Source: Massilia aquatica (GTDB taxonomy: Bacteria; Pseudomonadota; Gammaproteobacteria; Burkholderiales; Burkholderiaceae_D). From it: a DNA stretch of 34,426 nucleotides. Location: contig NZ_VVIW01000040.1 of NCBI RefSeq assembly GCF_011682045.1, forward strand, positions 1-34,426. Direction: 5' to 3'. This document shows positions 7,210 to 14,487 of the stretch, piece after piece. Numbering within the stretch: position 1 is the first letter of the stretch; the number at the start of each line of letters is the position of its first letter. The position numbers were made by a program, and so were the translations under genes. A model generated the notes under the pieces. The model searched no databases and was not told the origin of the DNA. It saw only the letters and a program-made list of their open reading frames with translations.

Positions 7210-7320
7210 ATGAAAACCATTGCAGTCATTGGCGGCGCCATCACCGGCGTCACGACCGCTTACGCCCTTGCCAAACGCAGGGGATCGACAACTTCCACGT
7301 GTCCGGCGGACCCGAACTGA
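7210..7320 (+). pseudogene. Remnant 5' end of a DadA-like FAD-dependent D-amino-acid dehydrogenase
   Basis: The first 23 codons (MKTIAVIGGAITGVTTAYAL...) look like the FAD-binding start of D-amino-acid dehydrogenase or glycine oxidase type enzymes. The protein then loses resemblance near 7282 and stops after 36 residues, against roughly 400 in the family. The dinucleotide-binding motif is also damaged: GGGITG is expected and GGAITG is present. GGAAG sits five bases before the ATG. Downstream to 7486, another frame reads GIDNFHVSGGPELNGF..., which may be leftover coding sequence from a second gene. I could not identify it. The riboswitch just upstream is thus probably an orphan. Identification rests on the short N-terminus only. 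Confidence 0.7.
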
Positions 7321-7486
7321 ATGGCTTCAAGCGCGACTTGATGCAGCGCTCTCCCGATTTTCCGACGCACTGCCCACGTGCGTCGACAACGGTGTCCGGC
7401 ATGCGTGCATGCCAATGCAGTCGCAGCACCCACCCCGCCTGGACAGGCGGGGCTCTCGTATCAATCTATGTGAGGAGAAGTCAATA

Positions 7487-8233
7487 ATGCAAACAAAAAT
7501 GCTCTCATGCCGTCCCATGCTCGCCGCCCTGCTGTGCGGCGCCAGCCTGGCCCTGGCCGGCGCGCCGGCACAAGCCCAGTCGGATGGCACCAGCACCTTC
7601 AAGGCGGTGCCCAAGCGCGCAGCGGCGGCGGCGCAGGCGGCGGCTCAGCGCGACTTCGCCCAGTTCGTGACGCACCAGATGCAAGTGCGCGGCACCAGCG
7701 GCACGCCGGTCGACTTCCCGCTCGATATCAACGACATGCAGGACCTGAAGGACGCCAGGGTCGGCTACGGCTTCCCGGTCTACACGATCGATCCGAACGA
7801 ACTGCTGGCGGGACGCGCCAGCATGAAGCAGATGGCCAAGGCCACCGGCCAGTGGCGTTTCGTCATCCTGTTGAACCAGCGCCCGATCGGCATGGCGACC
7901 GTCGAACTCAATAACGGCAATTACGAAACGGTGGCGTACGGCGCCGCCGTGCTGGCCAAGGATGTGGATGCGTCGATGGGCTACTACGGCGACGCCGAGC
8001 GCAGCAACGTGCGCTTCGTGCGCGTCTACCAGGCCCGCTCGGACCTGCTTGAAGTGGTAGGCCGCGAAGACGGCCGCACGCGCTACGCGCCGCTGCATTC
8101 GGCGCGCGAATCGCTACTGATGCAGCAGCGCGCCGTCAAGGACGGCAAGGCGGGCGATGCGCTGATGGACGAAGCCGAGCTGCTGCAGCCGCTGCGCAGC
8201 GCGGTCAAGCAAAACCTGGACGCGTCGAAGTAA
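7487..8233 (+). CDS. Secreted protein of unknown function, partner of the cysteine protease gene
   Basis: This encodes 248 aa with a Sec signal peptide (MQTKMLSCRPMLAALLCGAS... ending near APAQAQ at about residue 31). The mature protein has an Ala-rich helix (about 42-55) and then a globular part with alternating strands and repeated acidic and polar residues. I see no Cys or clear catalytic motif after the signal. The ATG at 7487 has GAGGAGA about seven bases upstream. An in-frame extension to 7220 has no ribosome site and covers remnant DNA, so I reject it. Only 33 bases separate it from the papain-like protease gene, with the same GGAGAAG ribosome site, so the two are probably co-transcribed. 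It might be a propeptide-like inhibitor or a chaperone of the protease, but that is only a guess from position. Confidence 0.8.
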   Translation: MQTKMLSCRPMLAALLCGASLALAGAPAQAQSDGTSTFKAVPKRAAAAAQAAAQRDFAQFVTHQMQVRGTSGTPVDFPLDINDMQDLKDARVGYGFPVYTIDPNELLAGRASMKQMAKATGQWRFVILLNQRPIGMATVELNNGNYETVAYGAAVLAKDVDASMGYYGDAERSNVRFVRVYQARSDLLEVVGREDGRTRYAPLHSARESLLMQQRAVKDGKAGDALMDEAELLQPLRSAVKQNLDASK

Positions 8234-8266
8234 GCCAGCCATCCACAGAAAAACTCAGGAGAAGAC

Positions 8267-8860
8267 ATGAACACACATATCAAGAAGATCGTCGTCGGTG
8301 TATCCCTGTTGCTGGCACTGCCGGCGGCCATGGCGCAATGGCGCACGCTGAGCGTGCCGCTGACCACCCAGGAACACAGCCAGTGGTGCTGGTCGGCGTC
8401 GAGCAAGGCGGTGCTGAACTACTACAAGAAGACACCGAGCCAGTGCCAGATCGTGAACTGGGCGTTCGGCTTGAACTACGCCTGCGGGAACACCAACTTC
8501 AACTGGAACAGCCAGGCCAACCAGCCGAACAATATGTACGGCTCCAACGGCAGCGTGCAGAACATCCTCAAGGCGTGGGGCGTGGCCAACGGCGCCTACA
8601 GCGTAGCCTCGTCGTGGAGCAGCGTGGTATCGGACATCAACGCCAATCGCCCGTTCGTGATGCGCTACGGCTGGAGCAACGGCGGTGGCCACATCATGGT
8701 AGGGCGCGGGTACGAAACGGCCAATGGCGTCAACAATGTGTACATCATGGACCCGTGGCCGGGTGAAGGCCAGACCTACCGCACCTACAACTCCGCGGTG
8801 TCGGCGTCCGACCATCGCTGGACGCACACCCAGCGCATGAGCATCAACGGTCCAACGTAA
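8267..8860 (+). CDS. Secreted papain-like cysteine protease (C39-like / C70 AvrRpt2-like)
   Basis: This encodes 197 aa. A signal peptide ends at about AMA (residue 23), so the mature protein starts QWRTLSVPLTTQEHSQWCW. The catalytic layout of papain-like enzymes is visible: Cys41 in QWCWSASSKAVLNYY, His142 in GGGHIMVGRGYE, and Asp162 in VYIMDPWPGEG, with Gln39 in the likely oxyanion position. This fits the small Peptidase_C39-like or C70 group found as secreted bacterial proteases. Two further Cys (60 and 73) could form a disulfide. AGGAGAAG sits just before the ATG. It follows the unknown secreted gene by 33 bases and ends at a strong two-way terminator. The substrate cannot be told from sequence. 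Confidence 0.88.
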   Translation: MNTHIKKIVVGVSLLLALPAAMAQWRTLSVPLTTQEHSQWCWSASSKAVLNYYKKTPSQCQIVNWAFGLNYACGNTNFNWNSQANQPNNMYGSNGSVQNILKAWGVANGAYSVASSWSSVVSDINANRPFVMRYGWSNGGGHIMVGRGYETANGVNNVYIMDPWPGEGQTYRTYNSAVSASDHRWTHTQRMSINGPT

Positions 8861-8870
8861 ACGGCCCGGG

Positions 8871-8905
8871 TTGCAAAACCGGCGGCCGGCGCACCGGTTT
8901 TGCAA
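8871..8905. terminator. Bidirectional terminator between protease and enoyl-CoA hydratase genes
   Basis: There is a perfect 12-bp inverted repeat, TTGCAAAACCGG / CCGGTTTTGCAA, with an 11-base loop. It sits exactly between two convergent genes, with T-runs on both strands. It should end transcription from both sides. Confidence 0.85.
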
Positions 8906-8913
8906 GTCCAGGC

Positions 8914-9690
8914 TTACAGGCCGTCGAAATTGGGCGGACGCTTGGCCAGGAACGCCTGCATGCCTTCCTTCTGCGCCGGCGTGCCGAACGCCGCGTGGAA
9001 GTAGCGGCGCTCGTAGCGCACGCCTTCGGTCAGCGTGGTCTCGAACGCGCGGTTGACGCTGTCCTTGATCGCCATGGCCACCGATACCGACATCGACGCG
9101 ATGGTGGCGGCGGCGGCCAGCGCTTCTTCCATGACTTTGTCCGCCGCGACCACGCGCGAGACCAGGCCGGTGCGTTCGGCTTCGGCCGCGTCGATCATGC
9201 GCGCGGTGAGCAGCATGTCCATCGCCTTGGCCTTGCCGATGGTGCGTGGCAGGCGCTGGGTGCCGCCGGCGCCGGGCGTGACGCCGACCTTGATTTCGGG
9301 CTGGCCGAATTTGGCGGTGTCGGCCGCGATCAGGAAGTCGCACATCATGGCCAGCTCGCAGCCGCCGCCGAGGCAGAAGCCCTGCACCACGCCGATGACC
9401 GGTTTGCGCACGTTGAGGATGTGTTCCCAGTTGCGGCCGATGTAGTTGCCGCCGTAGGTGTCGCCGTAATCGTAATCGACCATCGCTGCGATGTCGGCGC
9501 CGGCCGCAAAGGCCTTTTCGCTGCCGGTCAGGATGATGCAGCCGATATTGCTGTCGGCGTCGAACTTGTAGAGCGCATCGCCCAGTTCATCCATCATGTT
9601 GTCGTTCAGGGCGTTGAGCGCTTTGGGACGGTTCAGGCGAATCACGGCCACTTTGCCGTGGGTCTCGATCAGCAGGTCTGCATAGTTCAT
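8914..9690 (-). CDS. Enoyl-CoA hydratase (crotonase family)
   Basis: It hydrates trans-2-enoyl-CoA to 3-hydroxyacyl-CoA in beta-oxidation or a related acyl-CoA pathway. The 258 aa length is typical. Oxyanion-hole elements are KAFAAGADI (about 59-67) and the CLGGGCELA loop (about 106-114). The two catalytic Glu of true hydratases are present, in GGCELAMM and in FGQPEIKVG. The C-terminus (FLAKRPPNFDGL) is the family-typical ending. The start at 9690 is an ATG with AAAGAGGA upstream. It stands alone, convergent with the protease gene and divergent from the small membrane protein gene, so the pathway cannot be read from neighbours. Isomerase or other crotonase activity is less likely given both Glu. 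Confidence 0.95.
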   Translation of the reverse strand: MNYADLLIETHGKVAVIRLNRPKALNALNDNMMDELGDALYKFDADSNIGCIILTGSEKAFAAGADIAAMVDYDYGDTYGGNYIGRNWEHILNVRKPVIGVVQGFCLGGGCELAMMCDFLIAADTAKFGQPEIKVGVTPGAGGTQRLPRTIGKAKAMDMLLTARMIDAAEAERTGLVSRVVAADKVMEEALAAAATIASMSVSVAMAIKDSVNRAFETTLTEGVRYERRYFHAAFGTPAQKEGMQAFLAKRPPNFDGL

Positions 9691-9830
9691 GAAATCCTCT
9701 TTAAGAAAGCGTGGGGTAATGTGCGATTGTAGCCAATCTGCGCGCCAGTCCGGTGCATGCAGCGAGGGCCAGCGCGACGGCGCCGGCCGAAACGAGTAGA
9801 CTGCTGCGTGTTGAAGACATGGGAGTCGAT

Positions 9831-9986
9831 ATGTGGGTGTTAATGCTTGAAGCAGGCGTGGCGTTTTTCCTGCTGGTGTTTATCGTGTGGTGGACGATGT
9901 ATTCGGGACCGAAGCCGACCAATAACGAACAGCAGCCGAACGCGCCGGAGAAAAACAAAGAACTCCCCGACGATACCAAACGCTGA
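9831..9986 (+). CDS. Small single-pass membrane protein
   Basis: This encodes 51 aa: MWVLMLEAGVAFFLLVFIVW forms one membrane helix, followed by WTMYSGPKP and a Pro/Asn/Glu/Lys-rich charged tail. I choose the ATG at 9831 because GGAG lies five bases before it. Starts at 9819 or 9753 are in frame but less well supported. The composition (membrane anchor, short soluble tail) resembles small membrane proteins common near core genes in this bacterial group. I know no function for it. It converges on apaG, with 13 bases between the stop codons. Confidence 0.65.
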   Translation: MWVLMLEAGVAFFLLVFIVWWTMYSGPKPTNNEQQPNAPEKNKELPDDTKR

Positions 9987-9999
9987 TCAGCCGCTGAAA

Positions 10000-10374
10000 T
10001 TAGTGCAGGGTGCGCGGCAGCGACAAGACGAATTCGGGAATCCTGGTCTCGAACTGATGGCCGTCTTCGGCCACGCAGAAGTATTCGCCCGTCATCGAGC
10101 CTTGCGGGGTCGCCAGCTGGGTGCCGCTGGTGTATTCGAACTGTTCGCCCGGCTGCAACAGCGGCTGGTGACCAACCACGCCCAGGCCGCGCACTTCGTC
10201 GATGTGGTTGCTGGCGTCGGTGATGACCCAGTGCCGCGAGATCAGCTGCGCGCCGACGGTGCCGGTATTCTTGATCGTGATCGCGTAGGTGAACACGTAA
10301 TTGCTTCGGCTCGGATCGGACTGCTCCGGCAGGTACTGGGTCCTGACAGTGACAGTAAATTCGTAAGCGGCCAT
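10000..10374 (-). CDS. apaG: ApaG protein (DUF525 domain)
   Basis: This is a 124-aa fibronectin-III-like beta-sandwich protein. Family marks include YEFTVTVRTQYLPEQSDP near the N-terminus, YAITIKNTG, ISRHWVITDA, the Gly-rich VRGLGVVGHQPLLQPGE, and YTSGTQLATPQGSMTGEYF. ApaG has been linked to Co2+/Mg2+ resistance, but its biochemical role remains unclear. The start at 10374 is ATG with AAGGAAA upstream. The divergent pairing with rpe is a common arrangement in Burkholderiales and supports the identification. Confidence 0.97.
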   Translation of the reverse strand: MAAYEFTVTVRTQYLPEQSDPSRSNYVFTYAITIKNTGTVGAQLISRHWVITDASNHIDEVRGLGVVGHQPLLQPGEQFEYTSGTQLATPQGSMTGEYFCVAEDGHQFETRIPEFVLSLPRTLH

Positions 10375-10554
10375 CTGGATTTCCTTGATTAAGACTGTAA
10401 AAGTTGCCCGAGTGAATTTTCAGGCGCCAGCGTGAACGGCCCGGCGAAGCATCATACCTTGCGCCGCAAAATGGGGCTTGCGGCAAGGGCGTGCCGTGGG
10501 AGAGCGTAAAATAGCGCATCTTCATTAACCGCAAGCACTTTGCCAGCCGCCGCC

Positions 10555-11226
10555 ATGACCACTTTCCGCATCGCTCCCAGCATTTTGTCCGCCGATTTCG
10601 CCCGTCTGGGTGAAGAAGTCCGCAATGTCGTCGCCTCGGGCGCCGATATCATCCACTTCGACGTGATGGACAACCATTATGTTCCCAACCTGACCATCGG
10701 CCCGCTGGTGTGCCAGGCGATCCGCCCGCACGTGCAGGTGCCGATCGACGTACACCTGATGGTCAAGCCGGTCGACCGCCTGATTCCCGACTTCGCCAAG
10801 GCTGGCGCGAATATCATCACCTTTCACCCGGAAGCGTCCGAGCATATCGACCGCTCGCTCCAGCTGATCCGCGATAACGGCTGCAAGGCCGGCCTGGTGT
10901 TCAATCCGGGCACGCCGCTGCACTTCCTCGACCATGTGATGGACAAGATCGACATGATCCTGATCATGTCGGTCAATCCGGGTTTCGGCGGCCAGTCCTT
11001 CATTCCGGAAGCGCTGAAGAAAATCGCGCTGGCGCGCCGCATGATCGACGACTCGGGCCGCGATATTCTGCTGGAAGTCGACGGCGGCATCAAGATCGAC
11101 AATATCGCCGCCGCCGCCGCTGCCGGTGCGGACACGTTCGTGGCCGGGTCGGCGATTTTCGGCCAGCCGGATTACAAGGCCGTGATCGACGCCATGCGCG
11201 TGGAGCTGGCCAAGGTCGGCAAGTAA
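10555..11226 (+). CDS. rpe: Ribulose-phosphate 3-epimerase
   Basis: It interconverts D-ribulose 5-phosphate and D-xylulose 5-phosphate in the pentose phosphate pathway. The protein is a 223-aa TIM barrel. Conserved marks are [17 protein letters not shown] at the start, [17 protein letters not shown] with its metal-binding His and Asp, [18 protein letters not shown], and the phosphate-site loop VDGGI / GSAIF. I start at the ATG at 10555. A TTG at 10540 would add five residues. In many related genomes rpe is followed directly by gph and the trp genes. Here about 4.3 kb of accessory DNA lies between. Confidence 0.98.
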   Translation: MTTFRIAPSILSADFARLGEEVRNVVASGADIIHFDVMDNHYVPNLTIGPLVCQAIRPHVQVPIDVHLMVKPVDRLIPDFAKAGANIITFHPEASEHIDRSLQLIRDNGCKAGLVFNPGTPLHFLDHVMDKIDMILIMSVNPGFGGQSFIPEALKKIALARRMIDDSGRDILLEVDGGIKIDNIAAAAAAGADTFVAGSAIFGQPDYKAVIDAMRVELAKVGK

Positions 11227-11236
11227 CACCGGCGCC

Positions 11237-12157
11237 ATGCCGTACTTCTCGCTTCAACTCGGATTTGCACCGTCGTTTAACCGCGGCGGCGCGATCCGGA
11301 TCGAAGGCGATGTGACCGGCGTGGCAACCTTCGAAGCCGGGCCCACGGGACTTTTTCCCGGCCTGGCGTTCGCCCTGCCGGTCGATTCGGAACGCATGGC
11401 GACGCTCTTCGATTGCTGCCTGGGCATGCTGACCGGATGGGACAAGCACTGGAGCCAGACCGGCTTGGGTGGCATCGGCATTGACGGCAGATTCGATTCG
11501 ACAGCGGCAACGCCGCGAACGTTTATGCTGTGGAGCCCCAGGTGCAAAGGCTTGCCGCTGGCGATGATCCGCGCTGCGCTCGACTGTTTTCCGGTCGAGC
11601 GTTGCAGTGGCGTTGCGGAAGCCGGGCTTGAGAATATGCGCAGCTACTTCGATTTGCAGCCAGCTGTCACGGTGTATGCCGAAACGCCGATCCGGCTTCG
11701 TCTCGCGCCGCACGTTGGCATCGATGACGCGAACGCCGTTGCCACGCGCGTGCGCGCCCTGCCCGACGACGTCGACGTGATCGTCGATGTATCCGGGGTC
11801 GAGAATGTCGGCCAGGCGTTGACACAGGTGCTGCCCATGCAGCTGCTCCTGGCGCGACGCCCGGCCGTGCGCTGGATTGCGTACAGCAGCGACGCCGCTG
11901 CGCTGGGCGCCAGCGGTGTCGACCCGGTAACGATCAAAACGCTCGAACGCGCGCGCATCTCGAACAGCGGACACCCGCTGGTGCTTGGCGGCGTTGTCGT
12001 TTCATGTCCCGAATTGATCTCTCTGGCCCGGAGCAGAAGCCAGGCCGCACTGGCCACCGGCTTGATGCAGGAATACTGCCTGACCAGCGAACAAGCCGCC
12101 AGGGGATCGCTGGAACTGATCGACTTCATGCAAACACATCAGATTCAATCCAACTGA
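11237..12157 (+). CDS. Protein of unknown function (accessory)
   Basis: This encodes 306 aa and I recognise no family. There is no signal peptide or membrane helix. The N-terminal half is Gly-rich and beta-like (SFNRGGAIRIEGDVTGVATF), followed by a CCLGMLTGWDKHW segment. The second half looks alpha/beta, with DDVDVIVDVSGVEN and LVLGGVVVSCPELISL. It starts 10 bases after the rpe stop, with no clear ribosome site, so it may depend on translation of rpe. The next unknown gene follows after 21 bases in the same direction. Codon use looks like the host's (GC-rich). That argues against very recent import. Confidence 0.7.
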   Translation: MPYFSLQLGFAPSFNRGGAIRIEGDVTGVATFEAGPTGLFPGLAFALPVDSERMATLFDCCLGMLTGWDKHWSQTGLGGIGIDGRFDSTAATPRTFMLWSPRCKGLPLAMIRAALDCFPVERCSGVAEAGLENMRSYFDLQPAVTVYAETPIRLRLAPHVGIDDANAVATRVRALPDDVDVIVDVSGVENVGQALTQVLPMQLLLARRPAVRWIAYSSDAAALGASGVDPVTIKTLERARISNSGHPLVLGGVVVSCPELISLARSRSQAALATGLMQEYCLTSEQAARGSLELIDFMQTHQIQSN

Positions 12158-12178
12158 CGCCACGCTGTCACTCACCCA

Positions 12179-12859
12179 ATGAAAATTCACTGCCCCGATT
12201 ACTGGATCCGCGATCCCGCCCTCGATCAGGGCGCCACAACCAGCGTGGCGGCGATCCTGCCACGGGTCGGACAGCGTGCGGCCGTCGGATTCGCGCCCAA
12301 TAACGCACTGTGCATCGGTGCCGTTGAAACGCTTCTCTGGCAGCCACCGTACACGGAATTGAACGGATGGGTGGACCAGCCGTCCGAGATCGCACACAGC
12401 TATCTGGTCGGTGTAAAGGTCGTCTACGTCGCCACCAGCGTCGAACAGCGCAGTGGTTTTGCGAACGTCTATCGGCACCATGTCGACATCGTGTCCTGCG
12501 AACCGCTTCTGCCCGTGCTTCATGGACTTCATGAGGACGCAAAGAGCTGGAGCCTGGCCAAGGCAGGCACGCAGCGCGGCACCTTGCTGGTCTGGGACGA
12601 GGTGCACTGGTGCGGCAGCGCAGCGATCGATGGGCTTATCTTCGTCATGGGCATCGCCGGCCAATCGTTCATGGAACTGATCGTCAACGACGTCGATGGC
12701 GAGCTGTTCGGACTTTTCAATGGCCACATGGACCCGGGCGGCAGCAGCCACCATGTGGGCCGGCACCGGCTCGATCGGCGGGAGCAGAAAACCATCCGCC
12801 ACGTGATTCAAAAAGCGCATCGGCTTGCCGACACCTGCCCTGCGTACCTGACCGCATAA
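12179..12859 (+). CDS. Protein of unknown function (accessory)
   Basis: This encodes 226 aa with no family I recognise and no signal peptide. Visible features are paired aromatic motifs (PDYWIRDP, LLWQPPYTELNGW), a WDEVHWCG segment, two hydrophobic strands (GTLLVWDEV and GLIFVMGIAGQSF), and a basic C-terminal helix (RHRLDRREQKTIRHVIQKAHRL). It lies 21 bases after the previous unknown gene and is probably expressed with it. The pair could be an effector and its partner, but nothing in the sequence proves this. Confidence 0.65.
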   Translation: MKIHCPDYWIRDPALDQGATTSVAAILPRVGQRAAVGFAPNNALCIGAVETLLWQPPYTELNGWVDQPSEIAHSYLVGVKVVYVATSVEQRSGFANVYRHHVDIVSCEPLLPVLHGLHEDAKSWSLAKAGTQRGTLLVWDEVHWCGSAAIDGLIFVMGIAGQSFMELIVNDVDGELFGLFNGHMDPGGSSHHVGRHRLDRREQKTIRHVIQKAHRLADTCPAYLTA

Positions 12860-13224
12860 ACATCGGCCAGCTCACAGGCCAAACCAGGAAATCGTGCTGC
12901 GAACATCAGTATGGAAATGTCTAAGCCAGCGAAGGAATTGATCCATATCATGAACACCTGCCGGTTTAGATCAACGACATTCAGTAACGATGTACGCTGA
13001 ATCACGCAAACGCTGACTTCGAAAAGTGAAGATAGACCCAGTGCACACAAAGCGAACAGAGATGGCTCGCCAGCGTGTGGGAGTGAGGACGTGCCGACCG
13101 GAGTAACAAGACTTAAGGAAAGCACTTTCTGGACAGATACACATGCCAACAGAAAACCCAAACCTGGGCCTACCCTTGTGCGGTGAGGGCGCAAGCGAAC
13201 GCAGCACCTGCCAAAACAAGCAAC
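12860..13224 (+). other. Non-coding stretch before higBA
   Basis: These 365 bases are more A/T-rich than the neighbouring genes. I see no convincing gene, RNA or repeat on either strand. Short open frames here lack ribosome sites and protein-like composition. Confidence 0.5.
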
Positions 13225-13253
13225 TTGTATCGTGTAACGATACTATATACAAT
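13225..13253 (+). promoter_or_regulatory. higBA promoter with overlapping palindromic operator
   Basis: TTGTAT (13225-13230), a 17-base spacer and TACAAT (13248-13253) form a sigma70-type promoter. A perfect palindrome GTATCGT-GTA-ACGATAC (13227-13243) lies between and over the -35 and spacer. This is where a HigA-type repressor would block RNA polymerase. The higB ATG follows seven bases after the -10, so the transcript leader is very short or absent. Confidence 0.7.
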
Positions 13254-13260
13254 CAGCGTT

Positions 13261-13539
13261 ATGATAAAAACGTTCAGACACAAGGGACTGCAACGGTTTT
13301 TCGAGACGGGTAGCAAAGCCGGAATTCAAGCAGCACACGCAGCGAGATTGCGTCTTCAATTAGGCGCACTTGACCAGGCTACTCGTCCGGAAGATTTATC
13401 GGCCCCCTCATGGGATCTTCATCCTTTGAAGGGAAATTTACATGGACACTGGGCAATCACGGTCAACGGCAATTGGCGAATGATTTTCGCATTCGATGGG
13501 CCTGATGCGATCCTCGTTGACTACCGAGACTATCACTGA
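13261..13539 (+). CDS. higB: HigB-type toxin (RelE/ParE superfamily)
   Basis: This encodes 92 aa. HigB toxins are ribosome-dependent mRNA endonucleases. Family marks are IKTFRHKGLQRFFETG at the start, the Ala-rich ARLRLQLGALDQA helix, WDLHPLKGNLHGHWAITVNGNWRM, and the C-terminal VDYRDYH with the conserved Asp-Tyr and terminal His. The start at 13261 follows the promoter/operator at 13225-13253. Toxin-first order with the antitoxin 16 bases downstream is typical of higBA and unlike most toxin-antitoxin pairs. It sits in accessory DNA between rpe and gph and may help keep that block in place. Confidence 0.93.
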   Translation: MIKTFRHKGLQRFFETGSKAGIQAAHAARLRLQLGALDQATRPEDLSAPSWDLHPLKGNLHGHWAITVNGNWRMIFAFDGPDAILVDYRDYH

Positions 13540-13555
13540 ATTGACGAGGAATCAC

Positions 13556-13831
13556 ATGACTCGCATGCATAATCCGCCTCATCCAGGGGAGGTACTTCGG
13601 GAATATCTGGGGGGCATGACCGTAACGGAAGCCGCCGGTCGCCTTGGCGTAAGTCGAGTCACGCTTCAGCGTGTGGTCTCCGGCGCTGCGGGGGTGTCGC
13701 CAGACATGGCGTATCGTCTGGGTACCGCCTTCGGCACAAGCCCTGAATTTTGGGCAGGAATGCAGCTCCAATATGATCTGTACCAGGCTGGAAAAATCAA
13801 ACGACCGGGAATTGAACGCATCACGGCTTAG
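13556..13831 (+). CDS. higA: HigA-type antitoxin (XRE-family regulator)
   Basis: This encodes 91 aa. HigA neutralises HigB and represses the operon through its helix-turn-helix: VTEAAGRLGVSRVTLQRVVSG at about 20-40. The start MHNPPHPGEVLREYL and the end FWAGMQLQYDLYQAG are typical of the family. I start at the ATG at 13556, which has GAGGAA upstream. A second ATG lies three codons later, and an in-frame extension to 13496 overlaps higB. Its likely operator is the palindrome at 13227-13243. Confidence 0.93.
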   Translation: MTRMHNPPHPGEVLREYLGGMTVTEAAGRLGVSRVTLQRVVSGAAGVSPDMAYRLGTAFGTSPEFWAGMQLQYDLYQAGKIKRPGIERITA

Positions 13832-13947
13832 TCGTCCTGCGCGAATCATGTCAAGATGAGCAAAAAGCGATCAGCCAGGGGATTCCCATAGCGCACCGTC
13901 TTGCCAACATCCGCCCTGTCTGCCTGAGCCCATGGGCGCAGTCATAC

Positions 13948-14451
13948 TCACAGGTCAAACCAGAAAACCATGCGGCAAAAGTAGCCGCGCGCTTCGATGT
14001 TCGCCATCAGGTCGATCGTCAAGCGGCATTCGAGCGTCATATGCAGCTCGCCGTCGTCGGTGGCTGCGACCGCACGCCGGAATTCGGCCAGCGTAAGCCA
14101 GCTGCAACGCGAGTAGTGCGGTGCCGAGATAAAGTCCGGCCGGTAGACGAGCGGGTGACTGTCTCCCGTCCGCAGCGCCTCGTCCGCCTCCGATCGCGCA
14201 ATCGATGGCATTGCCAGCGCACTGTCCATATCGTCATCGTCGATGATATTTAGCCCATAGTGAAAATTGGCCATTGCCGATGCTGGCTCGGGAAATCCAC
14301 GTGCGGCAACGAGACCATCGCGCCCATGCCGGTTGTTCATCGCATTGAACAGGGAAGAATGCCTCGGCCACTCAAAAAATGCGATCGCTTGCGGAGCGAC
14401 GAATTGTTCGGTATCCGATGCCTCCACCACCAAATGAATATCTGCGCCCAT
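13948..14451 (-). CDS. Uncharacterised protein with MGADIH N-terminus
   Basis: This encodes 167 aa. The opening MGADIHLVVEAS resembles a family of small cytosolic proteins of unknown role seen in bacteria and phages that begin MGADIH. No signal peptide or membrane helix is visible. There is an acidic run (IIDDDDMDSA) in the middle, and Cys residues are few. I choose the ATG at 14451 because AAGGA lies six bases upstream. A TTG at 14466 is in frame but less likely. The gene is on the minus strand, like the next unknown gene, and is close to higBA. It is part of the accessory block. Confidence 0.7.
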   Translation of the reverse strand: MGADIHLVVEASDTEQFVAPQAIAFFEWPRHSSLFNAMNNRHGRDGLVAARGFPEPASAMANFHYGLNIIDDDDMDSALAMPSIARSEADEALRTGDSHPLVYRPDFISAPHYSRCSWLTLAEFRRAVAATDDGELHMTLECRLTIDLMANIEARGYFCRMVFWFDL

Positions 14452-14487
14452 TCTGGTCCTTATCAATCTGTCAGCGTGCGGGGATGC

